From positions 38,218,319 through 38,282,318 of the forward strand of contig JAVMKO010000006.1 of the NCBI GenBank assembly GCA_032164245.1: DNA of 64,000 nt. The letters run 5' to 3'. The translations under genes and the position numbers were made by a program. This document shows positions 12,266-24,968 of the stretch, one piece after another (positions within the stretch are counted from its first letter, which is position 1; each line of letters starts with the position of its first letter). Origin of the DNA: Sternotherus odoratus. Its lineage: Eukaryota; Chordata; Testudines; Kinosternidae. The notes beneath the pieces were generated by a model. That model had not been told where the DNA came from. It saw only the letters and a list, made by a program, of their open reading frames with translations, and did not search any database.

Positions 12266-14662
12266 CTAGCAGGTAACCATAATCAATATAGAAACTGAAT
12301 TGCCCAATATGTCAGCAGTACAGGAGGAACTAAGGCATAAGGTATCTTTTTCTGCCTTTCTGACACAGGTTTTAAATCAGCAAGGCCTTATATACACTGG
12401 AAGGTTCATTTTTAAAAAATGAATTGTAATCCCTCCCAAAGAAGATGGTAAATGTTTTTATTATGTCCTTATGTGATGTTTTTTACAATGTACTTTTCTG
12501 GAGTAATTTTCTTATCACAAAGTCAATACTAAGCAATAGGAAGAATGCAAACACCCATATTTATAAGCTTCACTCTCCATGTGTTATATACAGTAGCAAT
12601 TAAACATTAACTAGTTACATGAAATCATAACACCATGTGTTTCTCTTTTTACAACGAACTTAACAAAATGAAAAAAAATCATTTGTCTAAATACACTGAA
12701 TCTTCATTACTATGCTCTTTAATGATAAAGTAGGTCTGTCCCTGAAGTTTTTATTAGACAGATCGACAAACCTTCACAAGTTCAGTTTGGTTCAGATAAC
12801 TTGGATAGGCACTCCAAAATTTGGAGTTATCTGAAACTTTTAGACTGGTAAAACCAAGCAGGAAGCAAACACTCAAGAAATATTGGAGGCTTTCTCCTTC
12901 CAGTCAGGCTAGAAATAAAAGGACACCCAGTCTCCCAGCAATTAGACACTTCTGCTCTTCCAAAACCAGGAGATGGAGAAACAAAGAAAAGATGACGGGG
13001 GAAATATATTAAAAAGTTACCCTAATGTTCTTAAGACTATTCACATTCAGGTTTGCATGGTTTATTGCTATCTCCATATCTAGTTATCATATCATGTCAT
13101 ATCCTTCTGGAGAGGATATCATTTATACATTTATTAAAGTAAACAGAAAATTAAAAACTTAAGATGGGAACGGATGGCCAATAGTTGTTTCTTCCTAGCC
13201 TTATAGGAAACTGATTAGGATTTTGACTATGTATTTTATATCTACAGGGCCTTTTTTCTCTATAGGCTTTAATGAGCAATGAAGGTTTATTTTAAATAGA
13301 ATATTTCTGTATTATATACGCATAAGTAAGATGCTATGCAAACATCCAGAAAACAAACAGATAACTTGGAATTTAATGCAAACAAAAGATGTTATCATGA
13401 CATATACAGAAGATTTATGTTTCTCCTGAGTATACACAAGAGGATTCATTCAAAAAAAGAAACTAGCAGAATTTAATATCTAGAATTTCTCTTATTTTGT
13501 TTCACACTATCTAGCTCCTCTCCCCCATAAACCTCCTCTTCCATCTGTGATATAAACATACAAAAGAATATCGTATTCTTAGGAGCTTGACATTAAACAG
13601 ATAGTCAACCATCTGATTTTTCAGCTGGAGAGTTTCCTTATATTCTTTTCCACTATTTTTCTGGTGATGATTAATCTCCCGTTCAGTATCAACATCTTGG
13701 GGACAGGTCATTAGATACATAATTTTACACCTTACACCTAACTTAAACCTAATAAAATATGGCTGAGAATAAACTGTGTGAAGCATTTTATAAAATTCTG
13801 GTGCAATTAACTGTTTAAATCACCTGGAGAAAGATCTCAAAAGAACACTGTCATCTCTCTTTAAGGTACTAAATATTGTCTCTCTATAATATTATATCCT
13901 CATGGTGTTCTGACTCTATATAAGAAATCACTTGTCAAATGTAAAAATATTCTACTTAAAATATAACTTTTTGCAATTTAACAAGGCAACTGTTTTTTTA
14001 AAAATATATCTACCCAGAGAACAATGGTTGAATATATGCACATCTGCATTGTTCTTAAAATTTACTTTAAAGTAGTCACTTTCAACTTTTAACTTTAAAA
14101 TCCTTTCACTTTGGAAATCTTTTATAAACCTCATCTTCTGGAGACATAACATCATCAATGTCATGAGATGAAAATTAATTAACTACCAGAAGAACAGATT
14201 TTTCAAGTAAAGTGCAGGTCTCCAGTTGAGGTGAATGTGTGACTATCTCCATACAAAGGGGGAGCGGGTGGGATAGTATTGCTCTGAAAGAGCTAAAACA
14301 ATAAGTGGTATTTGAACTGCTGGTTGAAAGGTAGAGGCACTAGTAATCATTATTTCTTCTTGTTTGTTCAGGACCTTCCAACAAAACAAACAACCTTTTT
14401 GTGATTGGATTGACATGGTGTTAACAATGCATTTAATGCCCAAATCAGTATGAATACAGGTAAAGCTCTCACTAATACCAGTACCAGGATGTTAAAGCCA
14501 CCTATTTTCTAAGCAACTCTAAACAGCCACACATTAAAAAAAAAAAAATCAAACCGTCCCTCCTTTAGCAAACATAGCTAACAGTCACTAGGCCACGTCA
14601 TATAGCAACCGTGGGTACTGTATGATCCATAGGGCCATCTGTTAAATGCTTGTCTACTGTAC
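12266..14662. other. Intron-like sequence, one doubtful exon
   Basis: AT-rich. Apart from the doubtful exon at 13511-13695 and a trace near 14110-14137 with a good acceptor (atgttatgtctccag), I see nothing functional. Confidence 0.4.
13511..13695 (-). CDS. Doubtful terminal or internal exon
   Basis: After a fair acceptor (atgacctgtccccaag, with a ctaat branch-like motif) the frame that continues the previous exon (one base plus two) is open for 61 codons to a TAG. It starts DVDTEREINHHQKNSGKEYK and is charged at first, then becomes less protein-like. It does not match the MIPOL1 continuation I remember and no poly(A) signal follows closely. It may be an alternative 3' exon or chance. Confidence 0.2.
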
Positions 14663-14768
14663 CTGCAGTCTTTTCTGCAATCTTAGCTTCTGTAGCTCTC
14701 TCTTGCAGTTCTAAGTCCAGCTTTATTGTCTTCAGCTCCTTGTCTTTTTCAGACAGCTGATCCTGAAG
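14663..14768 (-). CDS. MIPOL1: Exon of the MIPOL1-like gene, coiled coil continued
   Basis: A 106-nt exon: acceptor ccatttgttcaattcag, donor ACTGCAG/gtacag. It starts in phase 0, encodes 35 codons and leaves one base. The peptide is a charged coiled coil (LQDQLSEKDKELKTIKLDLE, then LQERATEAKIAEKTA). Together with the previous exon about 60 residues align without gaps to human MIPOL1 as I remember it, at roughly 65 percent identity by eye. The exon ends exactly where the human protein continues with an ALVEEVY block; that block is not found in the 14.6 kb left, apart from a doubtful trace near 14110-14137. Confidence 0.8.
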
Positions 14769-17131
14769 CTGAATTGAACAAATGGATAATAAGATTCTTA
14801 TCTGCACATTAATCTTCAGCAAAATATAATTTTCCCTCTTATAAAATGATTCCTCCCCTCCCAAAGAAAACAAATATTAAGCAACAGAGGTGTTTAATGT
14901 GCTTCTCTTTATTTAAAACACTAAAGCAGAAAATAGCGTCTGTTTTCAACCCCTTTGTTTTCATCTACTCTGTACGACAGACAGCACTGTTTTTATTTAG
15001 GATACTCCATCTCAGAAACTACTAGCTGTAACAGTGTTGCACAAAGAAATTCAGCAGCAGTGTGGGATGAATGATGCATCTTTTTCCCTGGAATATTCTT
15101 TCAGCTCACAGCCCTTTCACAGCAATGGTGTTACTTCAGTTCAGATAAATGGAAAGGTTTGGACTTAAGTCTGTAGGAGCAATGCATTCTTTTCTGAATT
15201 CTTTTCAAGCCAGAATTTTGACTCTTTCTCCCCATGCTGAGGTCTTCTTGTATTTGGGAATTAATTGAATCTGTACTTGGGAAACAGTTAAGTGTGGCTG
15301 CCATTTAATTATAAAAAATGTACCCATAGAAATGTCAGACTCTGCCATTTGGTTATGCATATGACTCCCACTGACAATGGAAACCTCTGTAGTGTGTAAC
15401 CAATGACAGAAATTACCCCAAATCTTACATTTAAACAACCAAGTGACATTAGGGGCTGCCTATCAGATGGACTATATGCATAAAGCAAGCACTACAGTTT
15501 ACAAATTATTGCTCTTATTTATATGCTTCTAGCACTGTCTATGCAAAACAGCTGATAATAGCATCATGAAATGCTTGAGCTGTCTGAGAATGGGGGAAAA
15601 TCCACCCAGATAAATTGTTTAACAGAACAGATTAAATGAAAGCCATTTTGGAAAGTAGGTTTTAACCTTTTCATAAAAACATGGAAGCACCACCATTCAA
15701 ACTCTCCACCATCGACATTATATTAGAAGGCTGAAGTCTAGTCTAGAACGAGACAAGGTAGTGATGGAGTCTGAGGGAATTAAAGTAGCACTAATAAAAA
15801 CATAGTGTGGGGCTCATTTGGTAGATAGAATAACTTTGGAACCAAGAACTCTCAGAATCTCAAACTCCTCCAAATTCCAGATAGAAAAATCCAATGGAGA
15901 TTTTACACAAATAGAGGGATACAGAAGCCATATTAAAATGATCAATGCTTAAGAATTTTTACAATCTCTAGGGTTTCCTTCAAAATTAAGTACATGAGGG
16001 AGTAGGGGAAGATCTCAAATGTTTTCTATCTAAAATGAGATAAATTTGGAAAAATATATGAGGAGATTGCAATTGTAATTTTGGTATTAGTCTAATTAAA
16101 GGTGGAATTAAGGATGGAAAAATGTGGTCAGCATTAAACAAGAGTTGCTGTTAGAGGCCAGGTACAGTAACAGACCTGAGTGGCATTGTTGATAAATAAA
16201 TCAAGTTCTATCACCTGCAATGCATAAATTAATTAATTAAATGACAATATGGAAATGCTAATAAAAAGGGAAAATAAATACAGTGGAATTTACTAAGTCA
16301 TCAAATCTGCAAACATTTCTTTACTTATTTTGAAAAGGACAACCAAAATGAGTACAGTTAAGCATATGCATGTTTGCAGGATTGAAGTCTGAAACAATTT
16401 GCTATGTCTAATTATTTGTGTTCTGCTTTTAAAACATTGGTCTCTACCCTCTTAGAAAAGATTTAATAGAAGTGCACTGTTGTGAGATTTAATGTTACTA
16501 AATATCATTACTTCTGCAAAATATTGTATGATACTAGTTTACTACCAAATATCAAATTATTAAAGCTAAGTAGCTATTGTAAAAATAAATGGACAAAGCA
16601 CATTTTGTGACACATTATTCTTGCTTTTGTATTGTGCTACTTAATTACTTGTTTGCAAAATTCTCTGTGATCTGTACTGGACCTCCCAGTCATTAGCATG
16701 AATGACTGACATGAAAGTAGCCCAGAGTGGGCCCTGATCCAAAGCTCACAGAAGACCATGGGAGTCTTCCAATTAATTTCAATAGGTTTCAGATTAGCCC
16801 TTCTTTTTCTAAATTCCTCAGTCTCCACAAGTCTGACTGAAACCCAGTAAAATGTTAATGAATGGCCCTGTAGTGATATGCTTATTTTGCATCTATATCT
16901 GTGATATAAGAATTTATGTCACTTATTAAAAAGGTAAAAAATAGAAGATTATTCACTTAATTGGAAACATTCATTAAGCAAATAATTAGAGTAGAAATGA
17001 TAAGAGATCCACTGATTATTACTGCAATAAAATAAAATAATTGGTAAAACTATATTAGCAAAGGTTAAAATGAAGGTTAAATGGGCAATAATAAAACAGC
17101 AAGTACTGTAACCTGAATAGCTCTATTGTAC
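14769..17131. other. Intron between two coiled-coil exons
   Basis: Bounded by the donor at 17131 and the acceptor at 14769 on the minus strand. It contains a palindromic repeat at 16727-16806 and otherwise nothing I can name. Confidence 0.6.
16727..16806. repeat. Short palindromic repeat
   Basis: Ends gggccctgatccaaagc and ggtttcagattagccct form imperfect inverted arms around a 'gggagtcttcc' centre. Same style as the repeat at 7845-7912. Confidence 0.5.
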
Positions 17132-17264
17132 CTTTTTATTCTTTGCTCTTACAGCATCCAATTCTTTTAAAAGGAATGCAATATTCATCTCTTTATCTAG
17201 GTCTCCAGTCTCCTTCCAAGAAGTCATAAGGCCAGAGAGTGTTCTACCTTGTTTTTCTGTAATA
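17132..17264 (-). CDS. MIPOL1: Exon of the MIPOL1-like gene, start of the coiled coil
   Basis: A 133-nt exon. The acceptor has a long pyrimidine tract ending tttttttttatcatag; the donor is AAAAAG/gtacaa. It completes a Ser codon from the upstream exon, encodes 44 further codons and ends in phase 0. The first part reads ITEKQGRTLSGLMTSWKETG. The second part, DKEMNIAFLLKELDAVRAKN, closely follows the remembered human MIPOL1 segment DKEKTIAFLLKELDILRTSN with no gap, and shows a leucine heptad pattern. MIPOL1 is a little-studied coiled-coil protein disrupted in a case of mirror-image polydactyly; its biochemical role is not known from sequence. A nearer acceptor (tattacag) exists but opens a stop in the joined frame, so it was not used. 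Confidence 0.8.
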
Positions 17265-18329
17265 CTATGATAAAAAAAAGATAAAAAATTCATCAATGAA
17301 AAGAACGGAGATTCTCTCCTTCAGCAAGACATCCAATACTGCATCTGAACTTTACAAATCTGATAGTTAACTATCACAGATTTAGGATTCATAAATTAGC
17401 TGTAGAGCTGGACAATGCCTATTTCTCATCTTTTAAACCTACAAGAGCAGAAGTATTTGAAATAATAAATATATTAAAATGCAAGTATATAAAATAAATT
17501 AAGCTAAATAAGCTATGAAGTCTATACACTGGAAATGCTTAAAGGAAGTAAATATAAAAAAAACTGAGCAGGAAAATATTTGGGGATCAAATTTACGCGC
17601 AGGCTAAAATATAGATTTCAAGAGAATGGGCCACTTAATGAAAAGAAATGAAAATATTCAAAAGATATGAGACAAAAGAAAACATCTTTGTTGAATTCTA
17701 AAAATGATTTTATGTTATTCTAAATATTATATCGACCACAGGATGTCCCCACTTTATACCACACAATTCCAAGAGCATTTATTTAGTGATGGAAAGGAGA
17801 GCTAAGGTGGAGTTGAAAAGGTTAATTTTTGGAATACAATGTGGTGAAATTTAGTGCTGAACCCTTATACTGGCTATTTTTGTTTCTAAGGCCTGGTACC
17901 AGCTACTGTAGGGAGCTGATAACAAGAGGTGAAATTCTTTTCTGGTTAAAAACTGAATTGGGAACTCTTGCTATATCAATAAAATCAGACTTCATTAACA
18001 GTATACCAATGTCTACAAAATATTGTCTTGGAGTCTACCTTTATAGGACACAACTCAAAGTAAGATTTAAAAAATTCCTTTTACGCGGTCACCTGCTATT
18101 TACATATAACCCAGATCTTAGCTCTAACACAGAACCAATGTAGACATGTTCATAGGTAAAGGGAGAAATTCATGGATTATAAGTAACAGGCACAGAAAAC
18201 TTATGTATTATACAATATAACCTATTCTGTTTGACACACCAACTCTGCAACTTTTCTTGTGTGTGCTATCTTCAAATACAATACATGTCACAAAAACAAA
18301 GAGGAGAAAACCAAGGGTGATCTTTCCCA

Positions 18330-18535
18330 GACAGCTGAAGACCTAGCAAAATATTTTCAAATGTGCCTAAGTGTTTTTGGAGCCGAAATCCCATTTCAAA
18401 AATTTTACTTAGACAGTACAGTCCCATTGACTTTGGCACTACAGTCCCACTGACTTTCAGTGAGACTACCTAAGTCAATGGCTCCTAATTGCCTAAGTCA
18501 CTTTTGAAAATGGGATTCAGGCTCCAAAGTCTTGA
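18330..18535. repeat. SINE or MITE-like interspersed repeat
   Basis: Contains repeated 'cccattgactttgg' and 'cccactgactttcag' blocks and a 'gcctaagtcacttttgaaaa' stretch, typical of an old reptile repeat whose family I cannot name. Confidence 0.4.
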
Positions 18536-18693
18536 AGGTGCATTTGAAAATGTGTGTTTTTCCTAGCATTATTCCCACACTATGGCAGGGTCCGCTTAGA
18601 CTGGACACAACCAGTGATACAACCGGGGTATACTCCAACCGATGTGTCGTTCCATCTGTCATTGGAGGCATTTTATACCTACTGCCAGGTGTT

Positions 18694-18812
18694 AAGCCTA
18701 CAGCACCTGGTATTCCCAGGAGGTCTCCCATCCAAGTACTAGCCAGGCCCGACCCTGCTTAGCTTCCGAGATCAGAGGGGATCGGGCGTGTTCAGGGTGG
18801 TTTAGCCGTATG
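18694..18812 (-). rRNA. 5S rRNA-like gene copy (probable pseudogene)
   Basis: The minus strand carries an almost full-length 5S rRNA sequence of about 119 nt, with about eight differences by eye from vertebrate 5S. The internal promoter is mostly kept: the A-box region aagctaagcagggtc is intact, and the C-box region gtacttggatgggagacc is intact with one change just before it. The 5' end has lost the usual first two or three bases, and no T-run terminator follows the 3' end (it continues aacacctggcag). It could be a single pseudogene, a fragment of a 5S repeat unit or the head of a 5S-derived SINE. It lies in an intron, on the same strand as the host gene. Confidence 0.85.
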
Positions 18813-21800
18813 TGCATTTCAAAATGTAACCCCTAGTAAATAAATAAGAGTTTCTCATAGGTACTTACACAAATGATTACATGAAGGAGCATTTTAGATT
18901 CTAATCATAATGAAAATGCAACACAGATTATCACAGGACTCAAAACAGGTCAAGATAAAGAATGGAAAATAATATGGATTAGTCTACTAAAGGCCTTACA
19001 TAATATCTGCATTTAGACGACCAGTGATTAACATATATAGACCCCATAAACAAGAATAGATCAAGAATGAAACTATGGATCCTGTCTCCAGCACACAAAG
19101 AAATAAATCTTGGATGCATAGAGAGATCAGCTGCTCCCAGCAACGTGTCAAGAGGACCATGCATGGAATTCTAGGGCTACCGCAGTTGATTCTTGGGCCC
19201 GTTCACCACTTTCTATCAGAGACATCCATATTGAGTGGCATGTTAGCACAATTATGTTAAACAAGGGTAGCTTGCACTTAGCAAGAGCTAAGTTGTGCAA
19301 GTGGTAGGACCAGACATCAGTTCAACTGGACTCATCAATGTAATAAACTGGTATTACGAAGCCAAACACAGGAAGTGTTATTAGCATAGGAAAAAGATAA
19401 GAGGGAATCTACATGGAAGGCAGAAAGATCTAAACACGTAGCAACTTGCCCCTCCTTTCACCTTTGCTACTGTAGCCACATTATAACCTCTCTCTCTCAC
19501 TCCACAGACCATTCCCATAGTTCCCTAGATTCCTTTTGTGGGTGCTTTCTGCGAAGTGTTATAACTTCTCATCCTCACTTTTAAGGTTTTGCTTACATCT
19601 CACCTCCCATCTGTCATTGTACCCCCAACTCATGCCAGGATGTCTGCCCACTCCTCACCCCTCATCACTCTGTTGGTTTCTCCTCTTCCTACACTTATTT
19701 TCATTCCCATCAACGCAATTCACTCATGAATGAAAGTCCCTCTTTCAGTGCATCGAACTGCCTCACTCTCCTCCTTCAAGCCCTCTCTTCCAGACCCATT
19801 TCTTTTGTCTTGGTTTTCACAAGTGGCCTCCACTGCTGTGCTCTCTTTCTCTTGTTGTCCAGCCCAATCCCCAATTGTAATTAGTGTCAGAACTTCATTT
19901 GTGACATAAAGAGACTTTGTTTTAACCATTGCCCCTCGTTTTGTTACCCCTTTCTTTCTACAGTTAGCTTCATTTTCAATGTTTGTCTGATGCAGATTTT
20001 ACCTTCTTTGGGGCAGTGATCATGGCTTGTTTAAATTTCAGTAGTGTTTTGTACAAGTTTATTATAGCCCTATGTCAATATTTATCAAGAGTGTTCGATT
20101 AGTGCTTGAGGAGAAACAGCTGAAAGGAGTGGGAGACACACTGGATTCCAGAAGTAGACATGGCCAACGCGTGGGAGAGCATGGAGAGAACCCAACACAC
20201 AAGCAGCCTTACATTCATTCCAAATTACACAGAAATGCTCCATATTTTTGGAATTTTCAAAGCTTAAGGGAGTTAGGCACCCAAATACCACTGAATTTTA
20301 ATGCAAGCTGGACATCTTAATGCAAGCATCTTCTCTGAAAATTTTACCTATAATAGTGAAATATTCTCAATCTAAGAAAAGATATAGAAAGGAAGCTTGT
20401 ATTCACCTTGATTCTTCAGCAGTACATGGGGCAATAATAACATGATCTAGACACACATTCTGGGTGCCAGCACTCTGAATGCTGAGTGAGGTGGCTGTTG
20501 GCAAATCTGACAGCTTCATTGCTTCAACATTGCCTTGGATCACCAATTCATGTTGTGGTCGTGGGCTTCTTAAAGAACTTGGATAAAGCTGACATTTTGG
20601 ATCCTGTCTTTGCTGTTCCAGATTACAGATTTCTATTTGAAGATAAAAATTAAAAAAATTCCCTTTTAAACTAAAGGAAAGTATACACTTAAAATAATGT
20701 ATGAAGTTTTAAAACCCACCCACACTTTTCCTTGTAAGAGACGGAGGAAACATACCAATTTAGGTCCATTGCTCCCTCATCCTATTGATGAAAGAAGAGG
20801 AGTGTTATCCAAAGCTCTGACTCAGTAGATCGGTCCATATTCAGGAGTTACTGATTTTTACTGGATATTTCACATGCAAGTCAAAAATTTCTCCCCATTT
20901 CCTGATTTCTCTCCCCTCTGGAATTACTTAACAGGATAGATCATTGGTCCTTACAGGTGACTTGCAATAGCCAAGGTAAGCCTGTATTACAGTACGTTAT
21001 GAGCCTGATTCTCATTTACAGTAAGGCCATTTGACTTCAAAGCCACACTGATTTTCCTCTTAGCTCCCAATGCACCTAGCTCCACTCAGCTCTCCAGCTA
21101 TCACAGCAATATGATACGCTAGCATGTGTTATGATAGTTTTGCCACCACAAATTGTGGAACTCTGCTGGAATATGCAGCCAGTGCATGTTGGGGTGTCAT
21201 TCACCCAGAGAGTTTAACAATATTTGCAAATTTTCAGAAGCAGCTATACTCTTAGCTATCTGTTTTATGTAGATTAAATAGAAATGACTAAGAGTTATAT
21301 TTCTAAAACTTCTTGATGAGGGTGTTTTGTTTTGTGTCATTGTTTTTTTCTATACATACTTGGATCAGACTTATTATTTTCTCTCAAAATGGATACAAGA
21401 AAAAACAGTCTATGCCCTGTTACCGTTCTATGAATATCCTTAAAATACCCATTAAACAAACCCAGAGTACTGTACTGCATACAAAATAGAGAAACAGAGA
21501 CTTTAATCCAAGTATACTCAAATGAAGTAATTCCCTAAAATCTGTTGAAATTGCAGGAATCTCTCTTTCCTGAGGGAGGAATAGCAATGACACAGTCACT
21601 TGCTGCGAACTCTTGCCTCTGCACTGGGGTTGAAGCTTGCTCCCTCAGTTTAGGAGATAGCTGCGCTATTAAGGAACTTACGCAAGACAGGCTGGACTCC
21701 TGACTCAGCTGTCCACTACTACTGATTGCCCCAGGAACCCCTGGTTTCTGACTGACCATTCACTGAAACTGCTCCTGGATTTATGAGCTACTGGGGGAGT

Positions 21801-22636
21801 GGTTCAGCCTCTTGCTCCCTGCTACAGTACACAGCAAAGGAAGACCTGGCTATAATGAACATGGCAGAGCAGAGACATTGAGTATAGAACTTGCCCCCAC
21901 TAGGGTGTGGGGCATTCTGGGTATAGTCAGTCACTATTAGCTAGAGAATTAAGGTACTGGGAGTTTTTATTGCCTTTAAACCCTTGTTGAGGGGAAGGAG
22001 GGGGTGGTGATCCCTTTTGGATGTGTAAACACTAAAGGGAGTTCTCCTTGAACTACCTTTAATTGCTTCCCTATCTACCAAAGTACACATTGAAGAATCT
22101 TGTCTGCAAATGCCTTGTCTCCTCCACTTCTTCCACTTTAGATACCCTTTGAGTTGCATACAAAGTAATACAAACCACCCTCCAGCACATTGTAGGATGG
22201 GTGCTGCATTACTGAAATTGGTACTTGCTCTCCATAGTTTGGTTTAATCTCGGGAATTTTCTTTCTTTCTGTATCGTAGCAATAGTAAACTAGTATTTAT
22301 TTTAAGCACCTCAGGCAGGGATGGGTTAGTGATGTGAGAAACTCTCCAACCACCACACACCCACTATCTCTTATTTGTATTACTAGGGCCACCTAGGATT
22401 AGGAACTGCACAAACTCAGGACAAAAAGATGGTTACTGCCCTAAAGAGCTTATCATCCAAATATATAACAAGCTATCAGCCTTTTGTAGTTACACCGGGA
22501 CAGATCAAAATTTCTGGAGATCTCAACCCTCATGCTCAAGGGGAAAAGGCGATTGATGGGGGGGGGGGGTGTCTCTTTCCCTATTTTTCAAATCTGCAGC
22601 TTTTAAACCTCACCAAGGTATGTACTAAGTTCTTGC
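18813..22636. other. Intron-like sequence apart from exon 20407-20632
   Basis: A pyrimidine-rich stretch at about 19440-19740 and a short SINE-like block near 21000-21060 are visible. No other exon is supported. Confidence 0.4.
20407..20632 (-). CDS. MIPOL1: Exon of the MIPOL1-like gene, disordered region before the coiled coil
   Basis: A 226-nt exon: acceptor aatttttatcttcaaatag, donor TCAAG/gtgaat. Only one frame is open. It takes one base, encodes 74 codons and leaves two. The peptide starts ICNLEQQRQDPKCQLYPSS, passes through a Ser/Pro/Thr-rich stretch and ends HVIIAPCTAEES. The other frames hit stops (TAA, TAA). The two leftover bases join the first base of the exon at 17132-17264 as a Ser codon. 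It lies directly before the coiled-coil exons; human MIPOL1 also has a low-complexity region ahead of its coiled coil, but I see no clear residue-level match in this exon. Confidence 0.68.
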
Positions 22637-22639
22637 AGT

Positions 22640-22747
22640 AGGGTGAGCTGAACTACGAAAGCTTATGCTGAAATAAACTGGTTAGTCTCTAAGGTGCTAC
22701 AAAGTCTTTCTCTTTTTTTTTACGGATACAGACTAACACGGCTGCTA
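22640..22747 (+). mobile_element. PLE terminal fragment
   Basis: Contains ctacgaaagcttatgctg, ggttagtctctaaggtgc and cagactaacacggctgct, the same terminal sequence as the PLE at 8358-8966 but in plus orientation. The hammerhead-like 5' core box is missing. Confidence 0.85.
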
Positions 22748-22979
22748 ATCTTAAACCTGTATTGTTTAGGGCACTATTAGGGTGGTGCTCTATGATTCCC
22801 AATCTAGGTGTGGTTAGGTCTTGGAAATCTAGGTCTCCTTTGAGTCACCAGCAAAGCCAGTCATCATTGCGATGGATTCAAATTTGCATGGGACAGGGGC
22901 CAATCTCAGCACACTGCGAGCAGCAAAGAGCTTTACAAAAGCAAGCAATTTTGCAGGGCATTTTTCAGCAGGACGTTTC

Positions 22980-23215
22980 AATTAGCTGGTCTTAGGGCCT
23001 GTAATTGATCTGGCTTGGGGGATGCTATTGGGACCTGGTCCTTCCTTGCTGGTTTTATAAGACAGAGAGAAAAGGTGGCAGCCTCCCCCTCTCGGAATTG
23101 GAAGGACTATCTGCCTAAGGCATTAAAGTTGAAGTTGTTGCTTGTTCAATAAAGCCTCATCCTTTCTTTGCCAAAGCACTACATCTGTGTCATTGTCCTC
23201 ATTTGTGCGTGTCTG
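22980..23215 (+). mobile_element. LTR-like fragment
   Basis: A TATA-like ggttttataagacag at about 23051 is followed by an AATAAA at 23148-23153 and a 'gccaaagcactacatctgtg' block, an arrangement like the promoter, R and U5 of a retroviral LTR. No coding region is attached. Family not identified. Confidence 0.4.
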
Positions 23216-24736
23216 GACTAGAGTGTTTTGAGGAAAACTTTGTAAATGCAGTTAGGTTTACTGTGGATAGTGACTTTCATCAATTTCAGAAATATTTTAT
23301 TCACCAAATAAGCATGACCATTTGTCTTAAGTACAGAACCACCCTCAACTCCCTAACTAATAATGTAAACCCTGGGGCTGATGCAAGATGATAGCTTGGC
23401 TTAATGCTAAGTTATGCAACAATATGGATCATCGCCCACCAGGGGTGTGTTGCTTCATGCCTCCTGTGAACCCCAAGGTGTGCATTAATCCGCATTAGTG
23501 CACGAGACACAATAGACACTGAACGTATATGTATAATCAGGCTGCATGAAGAGTCCCACGGATGGGACTCGCAGCATCTTTTTAGACATTCTGGAATATA
23601 TTTTCATTGAAGTGGAACCACAACATGGAGTTGGACTCTTCTTGCATGTGCCAACCAATATTTTTTCTATATAAACTCCATTCTAATATTTCACTGCAAA
23701 GGTGAAACTAAACAGCTGATCATCAATTTATCTTCAATGAATTGCTCATTCCTGTTAAGGGAAGGGGAGGAAAATGTTAAGAAGGGATATAAAGACACTA
23801 GAATTGAAGCTGGCAAGTGTGTTGGGTGGAGAAAGTTAAAGGGGAATTGGTTTCTGTTGAGAATAAGGTGAAGGGAAATTTAGCATGTTTAACTTAGGCG
23901 TGATGGAAGGTGATACAAGTAGTAAACATGTAACTAATAAAATATGAGCCTACATATAAGTGCAAGCTTTCCCCTAGTCCTCCTCTGTCTTTGTCTTTAA
24001 AATTGTACACTCTTTGAGGAAAGGACCATGACTTCCTCTGTGTATGGAATATGCTTAGCAGTTTTTGAACACTGCCACAGTCTAACGTTCAGCAGTCATT
24101 ACTATTTCTATCATCACTGAAATGTCAGACACATTGGGGTGGACAAGCAGACTACTGGAGAATTCTGTAGCTATACAGACAATAAAGGAAAAGGGGAGAT
24201 ATGCTGGTTTAAAATGGGTGATGCATAGCCCTCTGGGATCTCCCAATATTCCACTTGCTATGCTCAGCTAACCAGCACTTAGTTTGTTGGGAAATATCTG
24301 GGGACCTACATATATGCAAAGGGAAAGGAAAGAACTGATCAGACATCAGAGTAGGTAAGATAGGAGTTACCTGCAGAGGACAGAGATGGCCAAAAGGGAT
24401 GGTACTTGAAAATAGACAAAGGAAGGAAGAGGGAAGACAGGGAGAAAGACAAAGAGCAATACACATTCTGGAAAATGAACTAAGCATTTTGGAAAGGAGA
24501 TTACTAAATTACAGGTACATGGGCCCATGCTAAAGGAACATATTGTTAAAGGGAATCATATTAAAAACACCATACTTAAAAAACCAAATTTTCCATACTT
24601 ATGGTACCAACAGCAAGCTTAGATGATTAAAAAAAGAACTTTAAAATCTATATTAACTTTTCATTATTTATTCTGTTTAGGCTCTCTTCCCCCTCCTATC
24701 CCCCCGAATTTGAACAGCAAGTCTAGTTTCACCCAT
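23216..24736. other. Intron-like, nothing recognised
   Basis: AT-rich sequence without supported genes, RNA or bounded repeats. Confidence 0.4.
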
Positions 24737-24968
24737 GCCTGGTTTACACTTAAAATGTAGGCCAACATAGGTACGTCACTCAGAGATGTGAAAAATCCAC
24801 ACCTCCAAGCAACGCAGCTATGCTGACCTAGACCCCACTATCGATGGAGCAAGGCCAATGGAAGAATGCTTCCAGTTACCTAGCTATTGTCACTCAGGAA
24901 AACCCCTTCCATGAGTGCAGGCTGCGTCTATGCTATGGGGTTATGTCAGCAGAACTATAACACCATAT
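24737..24968. mobile_element. MITE-like element of the 'gtgtagac' group
   Basis: Starts ctggtttacacttaaaatg and contains blocks with inverted symmetry (gatgtgaaaaatccacacctc). Related to the outer element at 7056-7656 in reverse orientation. Confidence 0.5.
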
